Shown piece after piece: positions 24,885 to 34,870 of a DNA stretch of 64,000 bases. Numbering within the stretch: the first letter of the stretch is position 1; every line of letters starts with the position of its first letter. The notes beneath the pieces were generated by a model. That model was not told the DNA's origin. It searched no databases and saw nothing but the letters and a program-made list of their open reading frames with translations. Origin of the DNA: Kribbella soli (lineage in GTDB: Bacteria > Actinomycetota > Actinomycetes > Propionibacteriales > Kribbellaceae); assembly GCF_004331345.1 (NCBI RefSeq), contig NZ_SJJZ01000001.1, positions 2,542,001-2,606,000 of the forward strand, written 5' to 3'. The position numbers and the translations under genes were made by a program.

Positions 24885-25768
24885 CCTTGACTGCACCTGT
24901 TCAGGTTGACGTTCCGCTCGAGTCCGTCGAGCCCGCGAAGACGCCGAGGACCAAGCGTGGTCTGGTGATGACGCTGGTCCTGGCGGTGATAGCGCTCTTC
25001 TGGATCTCGCCGCTGGCACTGCTGGTGATCACCGCGGTCCGCCCGCTGGCCGACTTCATCGGGAACGGGCCGCTGTCCTGGCCGGATCAGCTGACCTGGG
25101 CGAACTTCAAGGACGCGTGGGGGATCGGCAACTTCGCCACGACGTACAAGAACAGCGCGATCCTGGCCCTGATCAAGGTGCCGCTCGGTGTGCTGGTGTC
25201 GGCGATGCTCGGGTTCGCGCTGGCCAAGCTGCGGATGAAGTTCCGCCGGACGGTGATGTTCACGGTGTTCCTCGGGCTGACCATCCCGATCTACATCACG
25301 ATCGTCCCGGTCTTCATCATGATGCGCTCGGCCGGTGCGACCGACAGCATCTTCGGGCTGATCGGGCCCTACCTGGCGTTCGGCATCCCGTTCGAGGTGC
25401 TGGTGCTGCAGTCCTTCTTCCGGCAGCTCCCGGACGAGATCATCGAGGCCGCGCGGGTGGACGGCGCCGGCGACTGGCGGGTGTTCTTCACGATGATCCT
25501 GCCGCTGTCGGTCCCGGCCCTGGTCACGGTGGCGATCCTGGACGCGGTCGCGACCTGGAACGAGTTCCTGTTCGCGCTGATCCTGCTCAACTCGGACGCG
25601 CACAAGACCATCCCGGTCGGGCTGCTGAACTTCCAGGGCCAGTTCGCCAACAACAACACCGGTCTCGCGGCGGGCATCCTGATTGCCGTGGTGCCGATCC
25701 TCATCGCCTACACGCTGCTGCAGCGCTGGATCGTCGGCGGACTCACTGCCGGCTCGCTCAAGGGTTGA
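24881..25768 (+). CDS. ABC sugar transporter permease (MalG type)
   Basis: 295-residue CUT1 permease. An N-terminal cytoplasmic tail of about 25 residues precedes six membrane segments. EAA loop EAARVDGAGDWRVFFTMILP near residue 190. The start ATG 24881 overlaps the previous stop, and GGAGG lies 4 bp upstream; the longer open frame belongs to read-through of the first permease. Ends 18 bp before the isomerase start. Confidence 0.93.
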   Translation: MTLTAPVQVDVPLESVEPAKTPRTKRGLVMTLVLAVIALFWISPLALLVITAVRPLADFIGNGPLSWPDQLTWANFKDAWGIGNFATTYKNSAILALIKVPLGVLVSAMLGFALAKLRMKFRRTVMFTVFLGLTIPIYITIVPVFIMMRSAGATDSIFGLIGPYLAFGIPFEVLVLQSFFRQLPDEIIEAARVDGAGDWRVFFTMILPLSVPALVTVAILDAVATWNEFLFALILLNSDAHKTIPVGLLNFQGQFANNNTGLAAGILIAVVPILIAYTLLQRWIVGGLTAGSLKG

Positions 25769-25786
25769 TCACATATGGAGGAACAC

Positions 25787-26782
25787 ATGACTGACATGCC
25801 GGTCTTCGGCGCAGGTATCTGGCACTTCGCGACGTACAAGGACCGCTATGCCACCGACGGGTACGGCGATCCCGTCGGACTGCTCGAGCAGATCGACCGC
25901 GCCGGTGCGGTCGGCGACCTGTCCGTCGTCGACCTGAACTGGCCGTTCGCCGGGTACGACGGGACGCTCGACGAGGTGAAGGCCGCGCTGCAGCGGAACA
26001 ACCTGAAGGCGATCGCGATCACGCCGGAGATCTACACCCGCGACTTCGTCAAGGGCTCGCTGACGAACCCGGACCCCGCCGTCCGCAAGCAGGCGCTGGA
26101 GCTGTTACACCAGGCAACCGAACTCGCCAAGGACCTGGGCTGCTCGTACGTGAAGCTGTGGCCGGGGCAGGACGGCTGGGACTACCCGTTCCAGGTCAAC
26201 TACCACGACATCTGGAACCTCGCGCTGGACGGGCTCAAGGAGCTGGTGAGCGCGCATCCGGACATCAACTTCGTGATCGAGTACAAGCCGCGCGAGCCGC
26301 GGGTGAAGATCATCTTCCCGAACGTCGCCCGGACGCTGCTCGGCATCGAGAAGATCGGCCTGCCCAACCTGGGCATCCTGCTCGACTTCGGCCACTCGCT
26401 GTACGGCCAGGAGACGCCGGCCGACGCGGCGCAGCTGGCGATCGACTACGGCCGGTTGTTCGCGATCGACGTCAACGACAACCTGCGCGGCTGGGACGAC
26501 GACATGGTGGTCGGCTCGGTGCACCTGGTGGAGACGTTCGAGTTCTTCCACACGCTGCGCAAGAACAACTGGGAGGGCGTCTGGCAGCTCGACCAGTTCC
26601 CGTTCCGCGAGGACAGCGTCCAGGCCGCGAAGCAGGCAATCACCTTCCTCAAGGCGATCCACCACGCGCTCGACGTACTGGACGACGAAGCCCTCGCCGC
26701 CGCACAGGCATCGCACGACGCGCTCGCCGCGCAGAAGCTGGTCCAGAAGGTGCTGCTGAGTTCGATGGCGGAACTGGCATGA
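25787..26782 (+). CDS. Sugar isomerase/epimerase TIM barrel (candidate apiose isomerase)
   Basis: 331 residues, xylose-isomerase-like barrel. Metal/substrate segments: [47 protein letters not shown] and [17 protein letters not shown] 25787 was preferred because GGAGGA at 25777-25782 is its ribosome-binding site; an upstream ATG at 25775 overlaps that site. Encoded between the importer and a split transketolase. In the D-apiose pathway a protein of this superfamily converts apiose to apulose, so that is the leading hypothesis. Confidence 0.87.
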   Translation: MTDMPVFGAGIWHFATYKDRYATDGYGDPVGLLEQIDRAGAVGDLSVVDLNWPFAGYDGTLDEVKAALQRNNLKAIAITPEIYTRDFVKGSLTNPDPAVRKQALELLHQATELAKDLGCSYVKLWPGQDGWDYPFQVNYHDIWNLALDGLKELVSAHPDINFVIEYKPREPRVKIIFPNVARTLLGIEKIGLPNLGILLDFGHSLYGQETPADAAQLAIDYGRLFAIDVNDNLRGWDDDMVVGSVHLVETFEFFHTLRKNNWEGVWQLDQFPFREDSVQAAKQAITFLKAIHHALDVLDDEALAAAQASHDALAAQKLVQKVLLSSMAELA

Positions 26783-27678
26783 CGCTGACCGTCGAACACA
26801 CCACGATGCCGGTGCTCGGACGGCTGCCGGTGCACAGCAGTCGCGCCGAGCAGATCGCACACATCGCCGAGGCCGCGAAGCAGATCCGGATCCAGGACCT
26901 CAAGCTGGTCCACCACGCCGGCGCCGGGCACATCGGTGGCGACTTCTCCGCGATCGACATCCTGGCCACGCTGTACGGCGCTGTGCTCGACATCTCGCCC
27001 GCGACGGTGAACGACCCCGAGCGGGACCGTTTCATCCTGAGCAAGGGGCATGTCGCGGGAGCGCTCTACACCACGCTGGCGGCGTTCGGGTTCCTGCCGG
27101 TCGAGGACCTCGCGACGTTCCTCAAGCCGCTGTCCGCGCTGAACGGGCACCCGAACCGCAACAAGGTCGCCGGCGTCGAGGCCAACACCGGTCCGCTCGG
27201 GCACGGCCTGCCGGTCGCGGTCGGTCATGCCCTGTCGGCGAAGCTCGACGTCTCGTTGCGCCGTACCTATGTGCTGGTCGGCGACGGCGAGCTGCAGGAG
27301 GGCTCGAACTGGGAGGCGATGATGGCGGCCTCGCAGTACCAGCTGGACCGGCTGACCGTGATCGTCGACCGGAACCGGCTGCAGCAGGGCGCGACCACCA
27401 AGGAGACCAACGACCTCGACCCGTTGCCGGAGAAGGCAGCCGCGTTCGGGTTCGCGGTCGTCGAGGTGAACGGTCACGACCACGGCGAGCTGCTCGACGT
27501 GCTGTCCGCCGTACCGTTCCGGCCGGGCAAGCCGACGTTCGTGATCGCCCACACCCACAAGGGCCACCCGATCTCGTTCATGAGCAACAACGTCGCCTGG
27601 CACCACCGGGTGCCGGATGCGGCGGAGTACCAGCAGGCGCTGACCGAGTTGGCGCGCTACGACAGGGGGCGGCTGTGA
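26779..27678 (+). CDS. Transketolase-like subunit A (N-terminal, TPP-binding)
   Basis: 299 residues, equivalent to the N-terminal half of transketolase. Substrate/TPP elements are [46 protein letters not shown] and the TPP-binding [17 protein letters not shown] followed by IVDRN. Overlaps the isomerase stop by 4 bp and the second subunit by 4 bp. Split transketolases of this type include apulose-4-phosphate transketolase, which fits the neighbours; other split transketolases cannot be excluded. Confidence 0.9.
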   Translation: MTLTVEHTTMPVLGRLPVHSSRAEQIAHIAEAAKQIRIQDLKLVHHAGAGHIGGDFSAIDILATLYGAVLDISPATVNDPERDRFILSKGHVAGALYTTLAAFGFLPVEDLATFLKPLSALNGHPNRNKVAGVEANTGPLGHGLPVAVGHALSAKLDVSLRRTYVLVGDGELQEGSNWEAMMAASQYQLDRLTVIVDRNRLQQGATTKETNDLDPLPEKAAAFGFAVVEVNGHDHGELLDVLSAVPFRPGKPTFVIAHTHKGHPISFMSNNVAWHHRVPDAAEYQQALTELARYDRGRL

Positions 27679-28640
27679 CCATGGTGCACACGTCGATCGC
27701 GGACCAGCCGCGGTACGACTGCCGGGACGCGTACGTCGAGACGCTCGCCGAGCTGGCCGAGGCCGACCACCGGATCGTTGGCGTGGTCAACGACTCGGTC
27801 GGGTCGAGCAAGCTGAACAGCTTCCGCAAGGCGTTCCCGGACCGGCTGATCAACGTCGGCATCGCCGAGCAGGACATGGTCGGGGTCGCGTCCGGGCTGG
27901 CCAACGGCGGCCGGATCCCGTTCGTCTCGGCGGCGTCCTGCTTCCTCACCGGCCGTGCGCTCGAGCAGATCAAGGCCGACGTCGCGTACTCGAACACCAA
28001 CGTGAAGCTCTGCGGCATGAGCCCCGGCGTCGCGTACGGCGAACTCGGCCCGACGCACCACTCGGTCGAGGACATCGCCTGGCTGCGCGCGATCGCCAAT
28101 ATGAGGATCATCGTTCCGGCCGACCCGATCGAGACGGCGGCGGCGTTGCGCTGGGCGGCGGCGTCGGACGGGCCGGTGTTCATCCGGGTCAGCCGGATGA
28201 GCGTTCCGAAGGTCTACGCCGAGGACTACGAGTTCGAGCTGGGCAAGGCGATCACGGTTCGCGACGGGAGCGATGTGACGCTGATCAGCAACGGGACCGT
28301 GCTGTGGCGGGCACTGGCCGCTGCCGAACGGCTCGCGGAGGAAGGGATCTCGGCACGGGTGCTGTCGATGCCGACGGTGAAACCGCTGGACACCGACGCC
28401 GTGGTCGCGGCCGCGCGGGAGACGGCCGGCATCGTGACCGCCGAGGAAGCGGTGTCCGGTGGCGGTCTCGGCGGTGCGGTCGCCGAGACCGTCGTACAGC
28501 ATCATCCGGCGCGGGTGTCGATCCTCGGGTTCCCCGAGTTCGCGCCCACGGGGTCGGCCGGCTACCTGCTGAACCGGTACGGCCTGTCCCCCGAGGGCAT
28601 CGCCGACGCCGCGCGCAAGCTGGTCACGACAGGTACGTGA
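27675..28640 (+). CDS. Transketolase-like subunit B (pyrimidine-binding and C-terminal domains)
   Basis: 321 residues, the second half of transketolase. The Pyr domain includes [22 protein letters not shown] with the catalytic Glu, [20 protein letters not shown] and [16 protein letters not shown]; the C-terminal domain follows ([40 protein letters not shown]). GTG start overlaps subunit A (GTGA). Converges with ribB, whose stop overlaps its end by 17 bp. Confidence 0.9.
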   Translation: MTMVHTSIADQPRYDCRDAYVETLAELAEADHRIVGVVNDSVGSSKLNSFRKAFPDRLINVGIAEQDMVGVASGLANGGRIPFVSAASCFLTGRALEQIKADVAYSNTNVKLCGMSPGVAYGELGPTHHSVEDIAWLRAIANMRIIVPADPIETAAALRWAAASDGPVFIRVSRMSVPKVYAEDYEFELGKAITVRDGSDVTLISNGTVLWRALAAAERLAEEGISARVLSMPTVKPLDTDAVVAAARETAGIVTAEEAVSGGGLGGAVAETVVQHHPARVSILGFPEFAPTGSAGYLLNRYGLSPEGIADAARKLVTTGT

Positions 28641-29238
28641 CGAGATCGGCGATCGAGATCATCGCGAAGCCATGAGCGTCGGCGAACGCGCGCAGGTCCG
28701 CGCCGGTCATCAGCGTGCCGTCGTCGTTCATCAGTTCGCCGATCACGCCGACCGGTGGCAGTCCGGCCAGCCGGACGAGTTCGACAGTGGCCTCGGTGTG
28801 ACCGGGCCGCTGCCGGACACCGCCGTCGACGGCGCGCAACGGCAGGATGTGGCCGGGCCGGATCAGGTCCGCGGGCTGCGCCGAGGGATCGGCCAGCACG
28901 CGGACGGTCCAGGCCCGGTCCGCGGCGGAGATGCCGGTCCCGACACCGGTCGCCGCATCCACCGACACGGTGTACGCCGTCCGCAGGCTGTCCTGGTTGT
29001 TCGGCACCATCAGCGGCAGCTCGAGCCGGTCCAGGATCTCCGGCGCCGCCGGCGCACAGACGTAGCCGCTGGTGTGACGGACGAGCAGGGCCATCAACTC
29101 GGGCGTCGCGAGGCTCGCGGCGAAGGTCAGATCGCCTTCGTTCTCGCGGTCCTCGTCGTCGACGACCACGACCGGCCGTCCGGCGGCGAGCTCAGCCACG
29201 GCATGTTCGATGGTGTCCAGGCTGGTCACGGTGTTCAC
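28624..29238 (-). CDS. ribB: 3,4-dihydroxy-2-butanone 4-phosphate synthase
   Basis: 204-residue stand-alone RibB; makes L-3,4-dihydroxy-2-butanone 4-phosphate from ribulose 5-phosphate in riboflavin synthesis. Active-site loop [18 protein letters not shown] near residue 23, [21 protein letters not shown], and [24 protein letters not shown] are all conserved. The GTG at 29238 was chosen because GAGAGG lies upstream and the protein then starts at the family's usual point. There is no fused GTP cyclohydrolase II, unlike the common actinobacterial RibBA. Controlled by the FMN riboswitch at 29327-29458. Confidence 0.93.
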   Translation of the reverse strand: MNTVTSLDTIEHAVAELAAGRPVVVVDDEDRENEGDLTFAASLATPELMALLVRHTSGYVCAPAAPEILDRLELPLMVPNNQDSLRTAYTVSVDAATGVGTGISAADRAWTVRVLADPSAQPADLIRPGHILPLRAVDGGVRQRPGHTEATVELVRLAGLPPVGVIGELMNDDGTLMTGADLRAFADAHGFAMISIADLVTYLS

Positions 29239-29326
29239 GATCGTTGTCCTCTCGGCAATGCATTCGTGAGCACTCCGGGGCAACGACAAGCCTCACGCAC
29301 CCTGGAATCAGGGGACGTGAAACTGC

Positions 29327-29458
29327 CACGTGCATCTTCCCATCCGGACTTTCACCGTCGGTCCCGGAGTTCCACCGGGTCAACCGCTCCTTCTCACGAA
29401 GTCACGGGTCGCGGACTGTCACCGCCGGCTCGGAATTTCACCGACCCCAGAGCACGTG
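29327..29458 (-). ncRNA. FMN riboswitch (RFN element)
   Basis: Reading the minus strand, closing stem CACGTGC/GCACGTG (29452-29458 and 29327-29333) encloses the conserved RFN blocks: GGGGTCGGTGAAATTCCGA, GGCGGTGACAGTCCGCGACC, CGGTTGACCCGGTGGAACT and CCGACGGTGAAAGTCCGGAT then GGGAAGA. It lies about 90 nt upstream of ribB, the classic position. A GC-rich hairpin (CCCCTGATTCCAGGG) between it and the ribB start may be the expression platform. Confidence 0.95.
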
Positions 29459-29506
29459 TGTTCTTCTCACAATCAGCTTAACGGCAACCAGCACTCCGGG
29501 AGTGTC

Positions 29507-31000
29507 ATGTCCATCTCATCCGTCTGGCAGGAAGTCGAACTCACGCTGTCCGCTGCCGAGGAGTGGGTGGAGTTCACCCACGAGAGCGGTCTCGTCCTCC
29601 GGCGCCCGGTGTTCTGGGACGGCGCGGACGTGCACCGCGTCCGTTTCGCGCCGCCGGAGGCGGGCCGCTGGCGCTGGACCCACGGCGCGGAGGGCGCTGG
29701 CGAGAGCGGTGAGTTCGAGGTGCGTCCGGCGGACGCTGACGAGGCGAACCCGTTCTACCGGCACGGGTTCTGGCGGATGTCGCCCGGTGGCCGCAGCCTG
29801 GTGCACGCCGACGGGACTCCCGCGATCCTCGTCGCCGACACCGCGTGGGCGCTGCCGTGGCGGGCGACTCCTGACCAGGTCCGCGAGTACGCCGCCGACC
29901 GGCAGGCGAAGGGCTTCAATGCGGTCCTGCTGATGAGCGTCCAACCGGACATGCATGCCGTCGGGCCGCGCGACCGGACCCAGGACGAGGGGTTCGCGGT
30001 CGGCTTCGAGGATCTCGCTGACGGTCACCTGAACCGGATGAACGTCGAGTACTTCCAGTACCTCGACGAGCTGCTCGCCATCTTGGTCGAGCACGGCCTG
30101 GTCCCGGTCCTGCAGCCGGTGTTCCAAGGCTTCGGCTGGAAGGGCCTCGACGTCGCGGGCACCGTCGTACCGCCATCGGAGTACGCCGCCTATTGCCGCT
30201 ATCTCGTCGCGCGGTACGGCGCTCGGCCGGCGATCTACCTGGTCGGCGGCGACGGCTCCGGTGCGGAACCGCAGACCGCGGCCGGTGGTGCCGAGGTGCA
30301 GGCGGTGGATTGCTACGAGCAGCCGACCGGGATCCACTACCGGCCGCACATCCGCGCGAGAGCGCATCAGGACGCGGACTGGCTGGACTTCCAGTGGTGT
30401 CAGACCGGGCACCTCGGCGAACACGTGCCGGAGCGGGTCGCGGACATGTGGCGGAACGAGCCCATGAAGGCGGTTGCGAACGGCGAACCGACGTACGAGC
30501 ACACCGGCCGGACCGGCGTAGCCGAGGGCTGGTGGCAGGGCCACGAGGCGTGGAGCAACCTGTGCGCGGGTGGCACGATGGGCGTCGTCTACGGCGCGGG
30601 CAGCCTGTGGCAGTGGCGGCTGCACGCGGAGGAGCCGGGGCACTCCGAGTTCTTCCTCGCGCCGGGGGCGGGTTGGCGCGAGGCGATCGACTTCGAAGGG
30701 TCGACGTACGTCGGACTGCTCGGGAAGATCGTGGACGGGTTGCCGACCACCGACATGGTTCCGGACTGGACCCGGACGATCTCGGGACGCGCGCTGAGCG
30801 GGGCCGACGGGATGCTGCTCGTATACCGCGAGAACGGCGGGCCGGTGATGGTGTTCGACGACACCGTCCCGCTCACCTACACGATCGTCGACCCCCGCGA
30901 CGGCTCGGTTGTCGCAACCGGCAAACGCGACACTCCGACCTCCCCGATCCCCGATCCTGGGGGAGCGCCTCGGGTCTACCTCTGTCTGCCTGACCTATAG
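29507..31000 (+). CDS. Apiosidase-like glycoside hydrolase (DUF5060/DUF4038)
   Basis: 497 residues, no signal peptide. An N-terminal DUF5060 beta-sandwich (about 1-80; SVWQEVELTLSAAEEWVEFTHES) is followed by a DUF4038 TIM barrel (about 85-400; ILVADTAWALPWRATPDQVREYAADRQAKGFNAV, YLVGGDGSGAEP, VANGEPTYEH) and a short C-terminal beta domain (DGMLLVYRENGGPVMVF). DUF4038 is the catalytic domain of GH140 apiosidases that remove apiose from rhamnogalacturonan II. ATG 29507 has GGGAG upstream. Divergent from ribB and 34 bp upstream of the SorC regulator. Activity on apiosides is inference. Confidence 0.82.
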   Translation: MSISSVWQEVELTLSAAEEWVEFTHESGLVLRRPVFWDGADVHRVRFAPPEAGRWRWTHGAEGAGESGEFEVRPADADEANPFYRHGFWRMSPGGRSLVHADGTPAILVADTAWALPWRATPDQVREYAADRQAKGFNAVLLMSVQPDMHAVGPRDRTQDEGFAVGFEDLADGHLNRMNVEYFQYLDELLAILVEHGLVPVLQPVFQGFGWKGLDVAGTVVPPSEYAAYCRYLVARYGARPAIYLVGGDGSGAEPQTAAGGAEVQAVDCYEQPTGIHYRPHIRARAHQDADWLDFQWCQTGHLGEHVPERVADMWRNEPMKAVANGEPTYEHTGRTGVAEGWWQGHEAWSNLCAGGTMGVVYGAGSLWQWRLHAEEPGHSEFFLAPGAGWREAIDFEGSTYVGLLGKIVDGLPTTDMVPDWTRTISGRALSGADGMLLVYRENGGPVMVFDDTVPLTYTIVDPRDGSVVATGKRDTPTSPIPDPGGAPRVYLCLPDL

Positions 31001-31033
31001 TCCTTAGTCCCGAACGTTGCGAGGGGGGTCGAG

Positions 31034-32011
31034 GTGAACGCGAACCGCGCGGTGCGCCAGCCGGGGCTGGACGAGCTGCGGCTGCTCGCGAAGGTGGCGC
31101 GGATGTACCACGAGAAGGGCATCCGCCAGCCGCAGATCGCCGCCGAGCTGAACCTGTCCCAGGCGCGCGTTTCCCGGATGCTGAAACAGGCCGTCGAGGT
31201 CGGCATCGTGCACACCGTGGTGACCATGCCGAGCGGCGTGCACAGCGACCTCGAGGACGAGTTGCAGGGCCGGTACGGGTTGCGGGACGCGGTCGTCGTC
31301 GACACCCTCGGCGTGGGGGACGACGTACTGCCCGCGCTCGGCTCGGGCGCGGCGGCGTACCTGGACATGACGCTCACCGGCGGGCACGTGGTCGGGATCT
31401 CGTCCTGGAGCGAGACGCTGATCAGCGCGGTCGACCGGATGCCGCGCAAGAGCGTGCCGGTGGTGGACAAGGTGGTCCAGATCGTCGGCGGGCTGGGTGA
31501 CGCCGCGGTGCAGATGCAGGCCACCCGGCTGACCGCGCGGTTCGCCGAGCTGACCGGTGGGATGCCGGTCTACCTGCCGGCTCCCGGGCTGGTCGGGACG
31601 CCCGCCGTACGCCGGGCGATGATGAACGACGTGTCCGTTCGGGACGTTCTGGGCACCTGGGGACAGCTCACCGACGCCCTGGTCGGGATCGGCAGCCTCG
31701 AGCCCTCGCCGCTGCTGCAGCGCAGTGGGAACGCGGTCGCGGAGGCCGACCAGGACGAGCTGCGCCGGCTCGGTGCCGTCGGGGACGTGTGTTTCCGGTT
31801 CTTCGACGAAGAGGGAAAGCTTGTGCGCTCGACGTTCGACCAGCGGGTCATCGGGGTGACCGCGAAGGAGTTGCTGGCGGTGCCGCGCCGGATCGGGGTG
31901 GCCGGCGGTGACCGCAAGTACTCCGCGATCCGCGCGGCCCTGCTCGGCGGCTGGGTCAACATCCTGATCACCGACCTCGCGATGGCGCATCGCTTACTAG
32001 ATGGAGCCTGA
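31034..32011 (+). CDS. SorC/DeoR-type sugar-binding transcriptional regulator
   Basis: 325 residues. The N-terminal HTH (about 10-60: ARMYHEKGIRQPQIAAELNLSQARVSRMLKQA) and a large C-terminal sugar-binding domain (DAVVVDTLGVGDDVLPALGSGAAAYL, VVQIVGGLGDAAVQMQATRLTARFAELTGG) define the SorC family, whose ligands are phosphorylated sugars. GTG start with GAGGGGGG upstream. Most likely the local regulator of the 20280-31000 sugar genes. Its end overlaps the ThrE start by 11 bp. Confidence 0.9.
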   Translation: MNANRAVRQPGLDELRLLAKVARMYHEKGIRQPQIAAELNLSQARVSRMLKQAVEVGIVHTVVTMPSGVHSDLEDELQGRYGLRDAVVVDTLGVGDDVLPALGSGAAAYLDMTLTGGHVVGISSWSETLISAVDRMPRKSVPVVDKVVQIVGGLGDAAVQMQATRLTARFAELTGGMPVYLPAPGLVGTPAVRRAMMNDVSVRDVLGTWGQLTDALVGIGSLEPSPLLQRSGNAVAEADQDELRRLGAVGDVCFRFFDEEGKLVRSTFDQRVIGVTAKELLAVPRRIGVAGGDRKYSAIRAALLGGWVNILITDLAMAHRLLDGA

Positions 32012-33347
32012 CGAGCAGCGGGAGGTCTACGCCACCATCGACCTGGCCTTGCGGGTCGGTGAAGTGCTGCTGTCCAGCGGCGCCGGTACGGCGGACGCGA
32101 CCGCGACGATCCTCGGTGTCACCGCGGCCGGCGGACTGCGCGGCTGCGAGGTCGACATCACGTTCACCTCGATGGCGGTCTCGTACCAGGCCGCGCCGGA
32201 CGTCGCGCCCGAGACGCACATCCGGCTGGTCCGCTACCGGTCCCAGGACTTCTCCCGGCTGACCGACGTCGACCGGCTGGTACGACACCTCGCCCGCGGC
32301 GACGTGACCCGCGAGGAGGCCTCGCGCGAGCTCGCCCGGCTGACGTCGGCCGGTCCGCCGTACCCGCGGTGGAGTGCGGTGCTCGCCTGGGGTGTGATGG
32401 CCGGTGGCGCGACGCTGCTGCTCGGCGGCGGCTGGCTGATCACGTTGCTGGCGGTGCTGACCGCGATCGTGATCGACCTGAACAACCGGTGGTTCAGCCG
32501 GCAGCGGCTGCCCGCGTTCTACCAGCAGGTCGCCGGAGCGTTCGTGGCGACCGCGGTCGCGCTGGTCCTGTACGCCGTCCACGCGCCGGTGAAACCGTCC
32601 CTGGTCGTTGCCGCCGGCATCATCATGCTGCTGGCCGGGATCGCCCTCACCGGTGCCGTGCAGGACGCGATCACCGGGTACTACGTGACTGCCGCGGCCC
32701 GGAGTCTGGAGGCGATGCTGCTCACCGGCGGGATCATCGCCGGTGTCTCACTGGGGCTCGCGCTGGGGCTGAAGTTCGGTCTCAACGTCGGGATCGAACC
32801 CCAGACGATCCAGCTGGCGAACCTCCCGATCATGGTGGTCTCCGGCTCGGTGATGGCGGTCGCGTTCGCCTACGCGTCGTACGCGCCCCTCCGGGCATTG
32901 CTGCCGGTCGCCGTGATGGGGGCGTTGGCCTCGCTGATCTTCACCTTGATGACCAGAGCCTCTTTCGGGCCGGCTTGGTCCACTGCCGCCGCGGCCTTCG
33001 TCGTCGGCCTGGGCGGCTACTCCAGCGGTCGACGGACCGGCGTACCGCCGCTGGTCGTGGTCGTCGCCGGCTCGATCCCGCTGCTGCCGGGGCTGACGAT
33101 CTACAAGGGCCTCTACGAGCTGATGGCCGTCGGTCAGCTGATCGGCATCGTCAGCCTCACGACTGCGGTCGCGATCGGCGTCGCACTCGCCTCGGGCCTG
33201 ATCCTCGGCGAGTACGTCGCCCAGCCCATCCGCCGCGAGGCGCGCCGTCTCGAGGACCGCCTGGCCGGTCCCCGCCTCGTCGGCCCCCGCCGCCCGATAC
33301 GACGTCGTACCGCACGAACCACCCGCCGCCGGCGTCGCGCGAGTTAG
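32001..33347 (+). CDS. Threonine/serine exporter family protein (ThrE)
   Basis: 448-residue inner-membrane exporter. An N-terminal cytoplasmic ThrE domain (about 10-130: LALRVGEVLLSSGAGTADATATI, CEVDITFTSMAVS) precedes about ten hydrophobic segments (from WSAVLAWGVMAGGATLLLGGGW on). The C-terminus is strongly basic (RRPIRRRTARTTRRRRRAS), as in related actinobacterial proteins. Overlaps the SorC gene by 11 bp, so it may be co-transcribed by accident of position. Converges with the DUF4185 gene with a 4-bp overlap. Confidence 0.9.
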   Translation: MEPDEQREVYATIDLALRVGEVLLSSGAGTADATATILGVTAAGGLRGCEVDITFTSMAVSYQAAPDVAPETHIRLVRYRSQDFSRLTDVDRLVRHLARGDVTREEASRELARLTSAGPPYPRWSAVLAWGVMAGGATLLLGGGWLITLLAVLTAIVIDLNNRWFSRQRLPAFYQQVAGAFVATAVALVLYAVHAPVKPSLVVAAGIIMLLAGIALTGAVQDAITGYYVTAAARSLEAMLLTGGIIAGVSLGLALGLKFGLNVGIEPQTIQLANLPIMVVSGSVMAVAFAYASYAPLRALLPVAVMGALASLIFTLMTRASFGPAWSTAAAAFVVGLGGYSSGRRTGVPPLVVVVAGSIPLLPGLTIYKGLYELMAVGQLIGIVSLTTAVAIGVALASGLILGEYVAQPIRREARRLEDRLAGPRLVGPRRPIRRRTARTTRRRRRAS

Positions 33348-34870
33348 CGGATCTCCTCCAGCGCCACGTCGTCCAGTTGCAGCCACACGTCCTGGCCGTG
33401 ACCGAAGAATCCGCCGTACAGCTGGATCAACGACTCCCGTCCGGAGTCGAAGTCGACGCTGACCTTCGTGTACTGCGGGTACGCGCCGCCGGTCTGTTGC
33501 GCGATCGTGCGTCCGCGCACCGTGCGAACGCCGAGCATCGTCTCGGAGTTGTTGTCCGCCGTCCGGATCCAGGCGGACAAGCGGTACCGGTGATTCGGGC
33601 GTACGGCGACCGTCTGCTGGAGTTGGTGGGTGCCGATCGAGTCACGGACGAACGCGTTGTTGGTGCCGGTGTGACCGAGGTTGGTGCGGTCGATGCCGCC
33701 GGTGCCGCTCAGTTGCCAGGGCGCGGACGGCGTACCGCTGGTTTGGCTCTCGAAGCCGGGATCCGTGACCAGGTTGGTGACCTGGCCGTCGTCGGTGAGT
33801 TTGGTGCGCATCAGGAAAACGTTGTACGGATCCCACTGGGACATCGTGAAGTACAGATCCGCTCCTGACGACCAGGGATGCATGAACGATCCGTACAGGC
33901 CCGGGTACTCGGTGCCTTTGACAACGACCTGTTCGCCGCTCCACGGACCGGTGAGGTCCTTCGCCGAGCGCAGGACGATCGCGGCGCGGTGCTCGTCGAG
34001 GTACATCATCAACCACATGCCGGTGTACGCGTTCCACTGCACCGACACCTCGCCGATCGGGCCGACCGCGATCGGTACGGCGGCCGACTCCTGCGGCGAC
34101 CAGGTCCGGCCGTCCCAGTATCGCCAGGCCTTCTTCTGCAGTACCTGCTGCTCGGGAACCCTGGCCAGGTGCGCGCTGCCGAAGCGGCCGTTCGGCGTAC
34201 CGATCATGTAGACGTAACCCTTGTCCTTGACCAGGGCAACCATTTGGAAGTTGTCGTCCCAGGCCTTGGTGTTCTGCCAGCGGGCGCCGGCGTCCTTGGT
34301 CCAGGTCTCGCCGTTGTCGTCGGAGTACGCGAAGCCGGAGTAGTTCGTGAACCAGCTGCCGGCCGGACCCCAGTAGTTGACCGACATGTACTGCACGTAC
34401 TGGCGCTTCCCGACCGCGATCCCCGCGGTCGGGATCACCGTGTGCTCGTCGCGGTCGATCTTCTTGCAGGGCAGGAACTCCTTGGCATGACCGGGCCGGT
34501 CCTCGGCCGCCGAGTCGAGCGTCATGCCGTCGGCCAGGTCGCGGTCCTTGCTGCGGAGGAGCAGGTTGCACCGCCAGTCGATCGTCGCCTGGTCGCCGGC
34601 GCCGCCACCCGGCCCGGTCCAGCCGCTGCCGTAGCTGTCGCCGAACGCGGTGAGGATCTCGCCCGCGCCGTTGTCCCAGAGGATGCCGAGATCGGTCGAC
34701 TTCAGGGCGAAGCGCGCCTCGGTGTCGTTGATCGACTCCGGACCGGTGAGCTTGGCGATCCGCTCGACGGGCGACGGCACGGCCGTTGCCTGGGCGGGTG
34801 CGGACTGGTCGGCAGGCACGACGGCCGCTCCGATCAGGGCAGGCAGGACGAGCAACCATCGTTTCCGCAT
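33344..34870 (-). CDS. Secreted DUF4185 protein with C-terminal carbohydrate-binding domain
   Basis: 508 residues. A Sec signal (RKRWLLVLPALIGAAVVPADQ, cleavage near APAQA) is followed by a DUF4185 five-bladed-propeller domain (about 35-350; LTGPESINDTEARF, FGDSYGSGW, GYVYMIGTPNGRFGSAHLARV, YDPYNVFLMRT-like end) and a jelly-roll carbohydrate-binding module (about 365-508; NLVTDPGFESQTSG to DVWLQLDDVALEE). Probably binds or hydrolyses an extracellular polysaccharide. No linked genes. Confidence 0.85.
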   Translation of the reverse strand: MRKRWLLVLPALIGAAVVPADQSAPAQATAVPSPVERIAKLTGPESINDTEARFALKSTDLGILWDNGAGEILTAFGDSYGSGWTGPGGGAGDQATIDWRCNLLLRSKDRDLADGMTLDSAAEDRPGHAKEFLPCKKIDRDEHTVIPTAGIAVGKRQYVQYMSVNYWGPAGSWFTNYSGFAYSDDNGETWTKDAGARWQNTKAWDDNFQMVALVKDKGYVYMIGTPNGRFGSAHLARVPEQQVLQKKAWRYWDGRTWSPQESAAVPIAVGPIGEVSVQWNAYTGMWLMMYLDEHRAAIVLRSAKDLTGPWSGEQVVVKGTEYPGLYGSFMHPWSSGADLYFTMSQWDPYNVFLMRTKLTDDGQVTNLVTDPGFESQTSGTPSAPWQLSGTGGIDRTNLGHTGTNNAFVRDSIGTHQLQQTVAVRPNHRYRLSAWIRTADNNSETMLGVRTVRGRTIAQQTGGAYPQYTKVSVDFDSGRESLIQLYGGFFGHGQDVWLQLDDVALEEIR

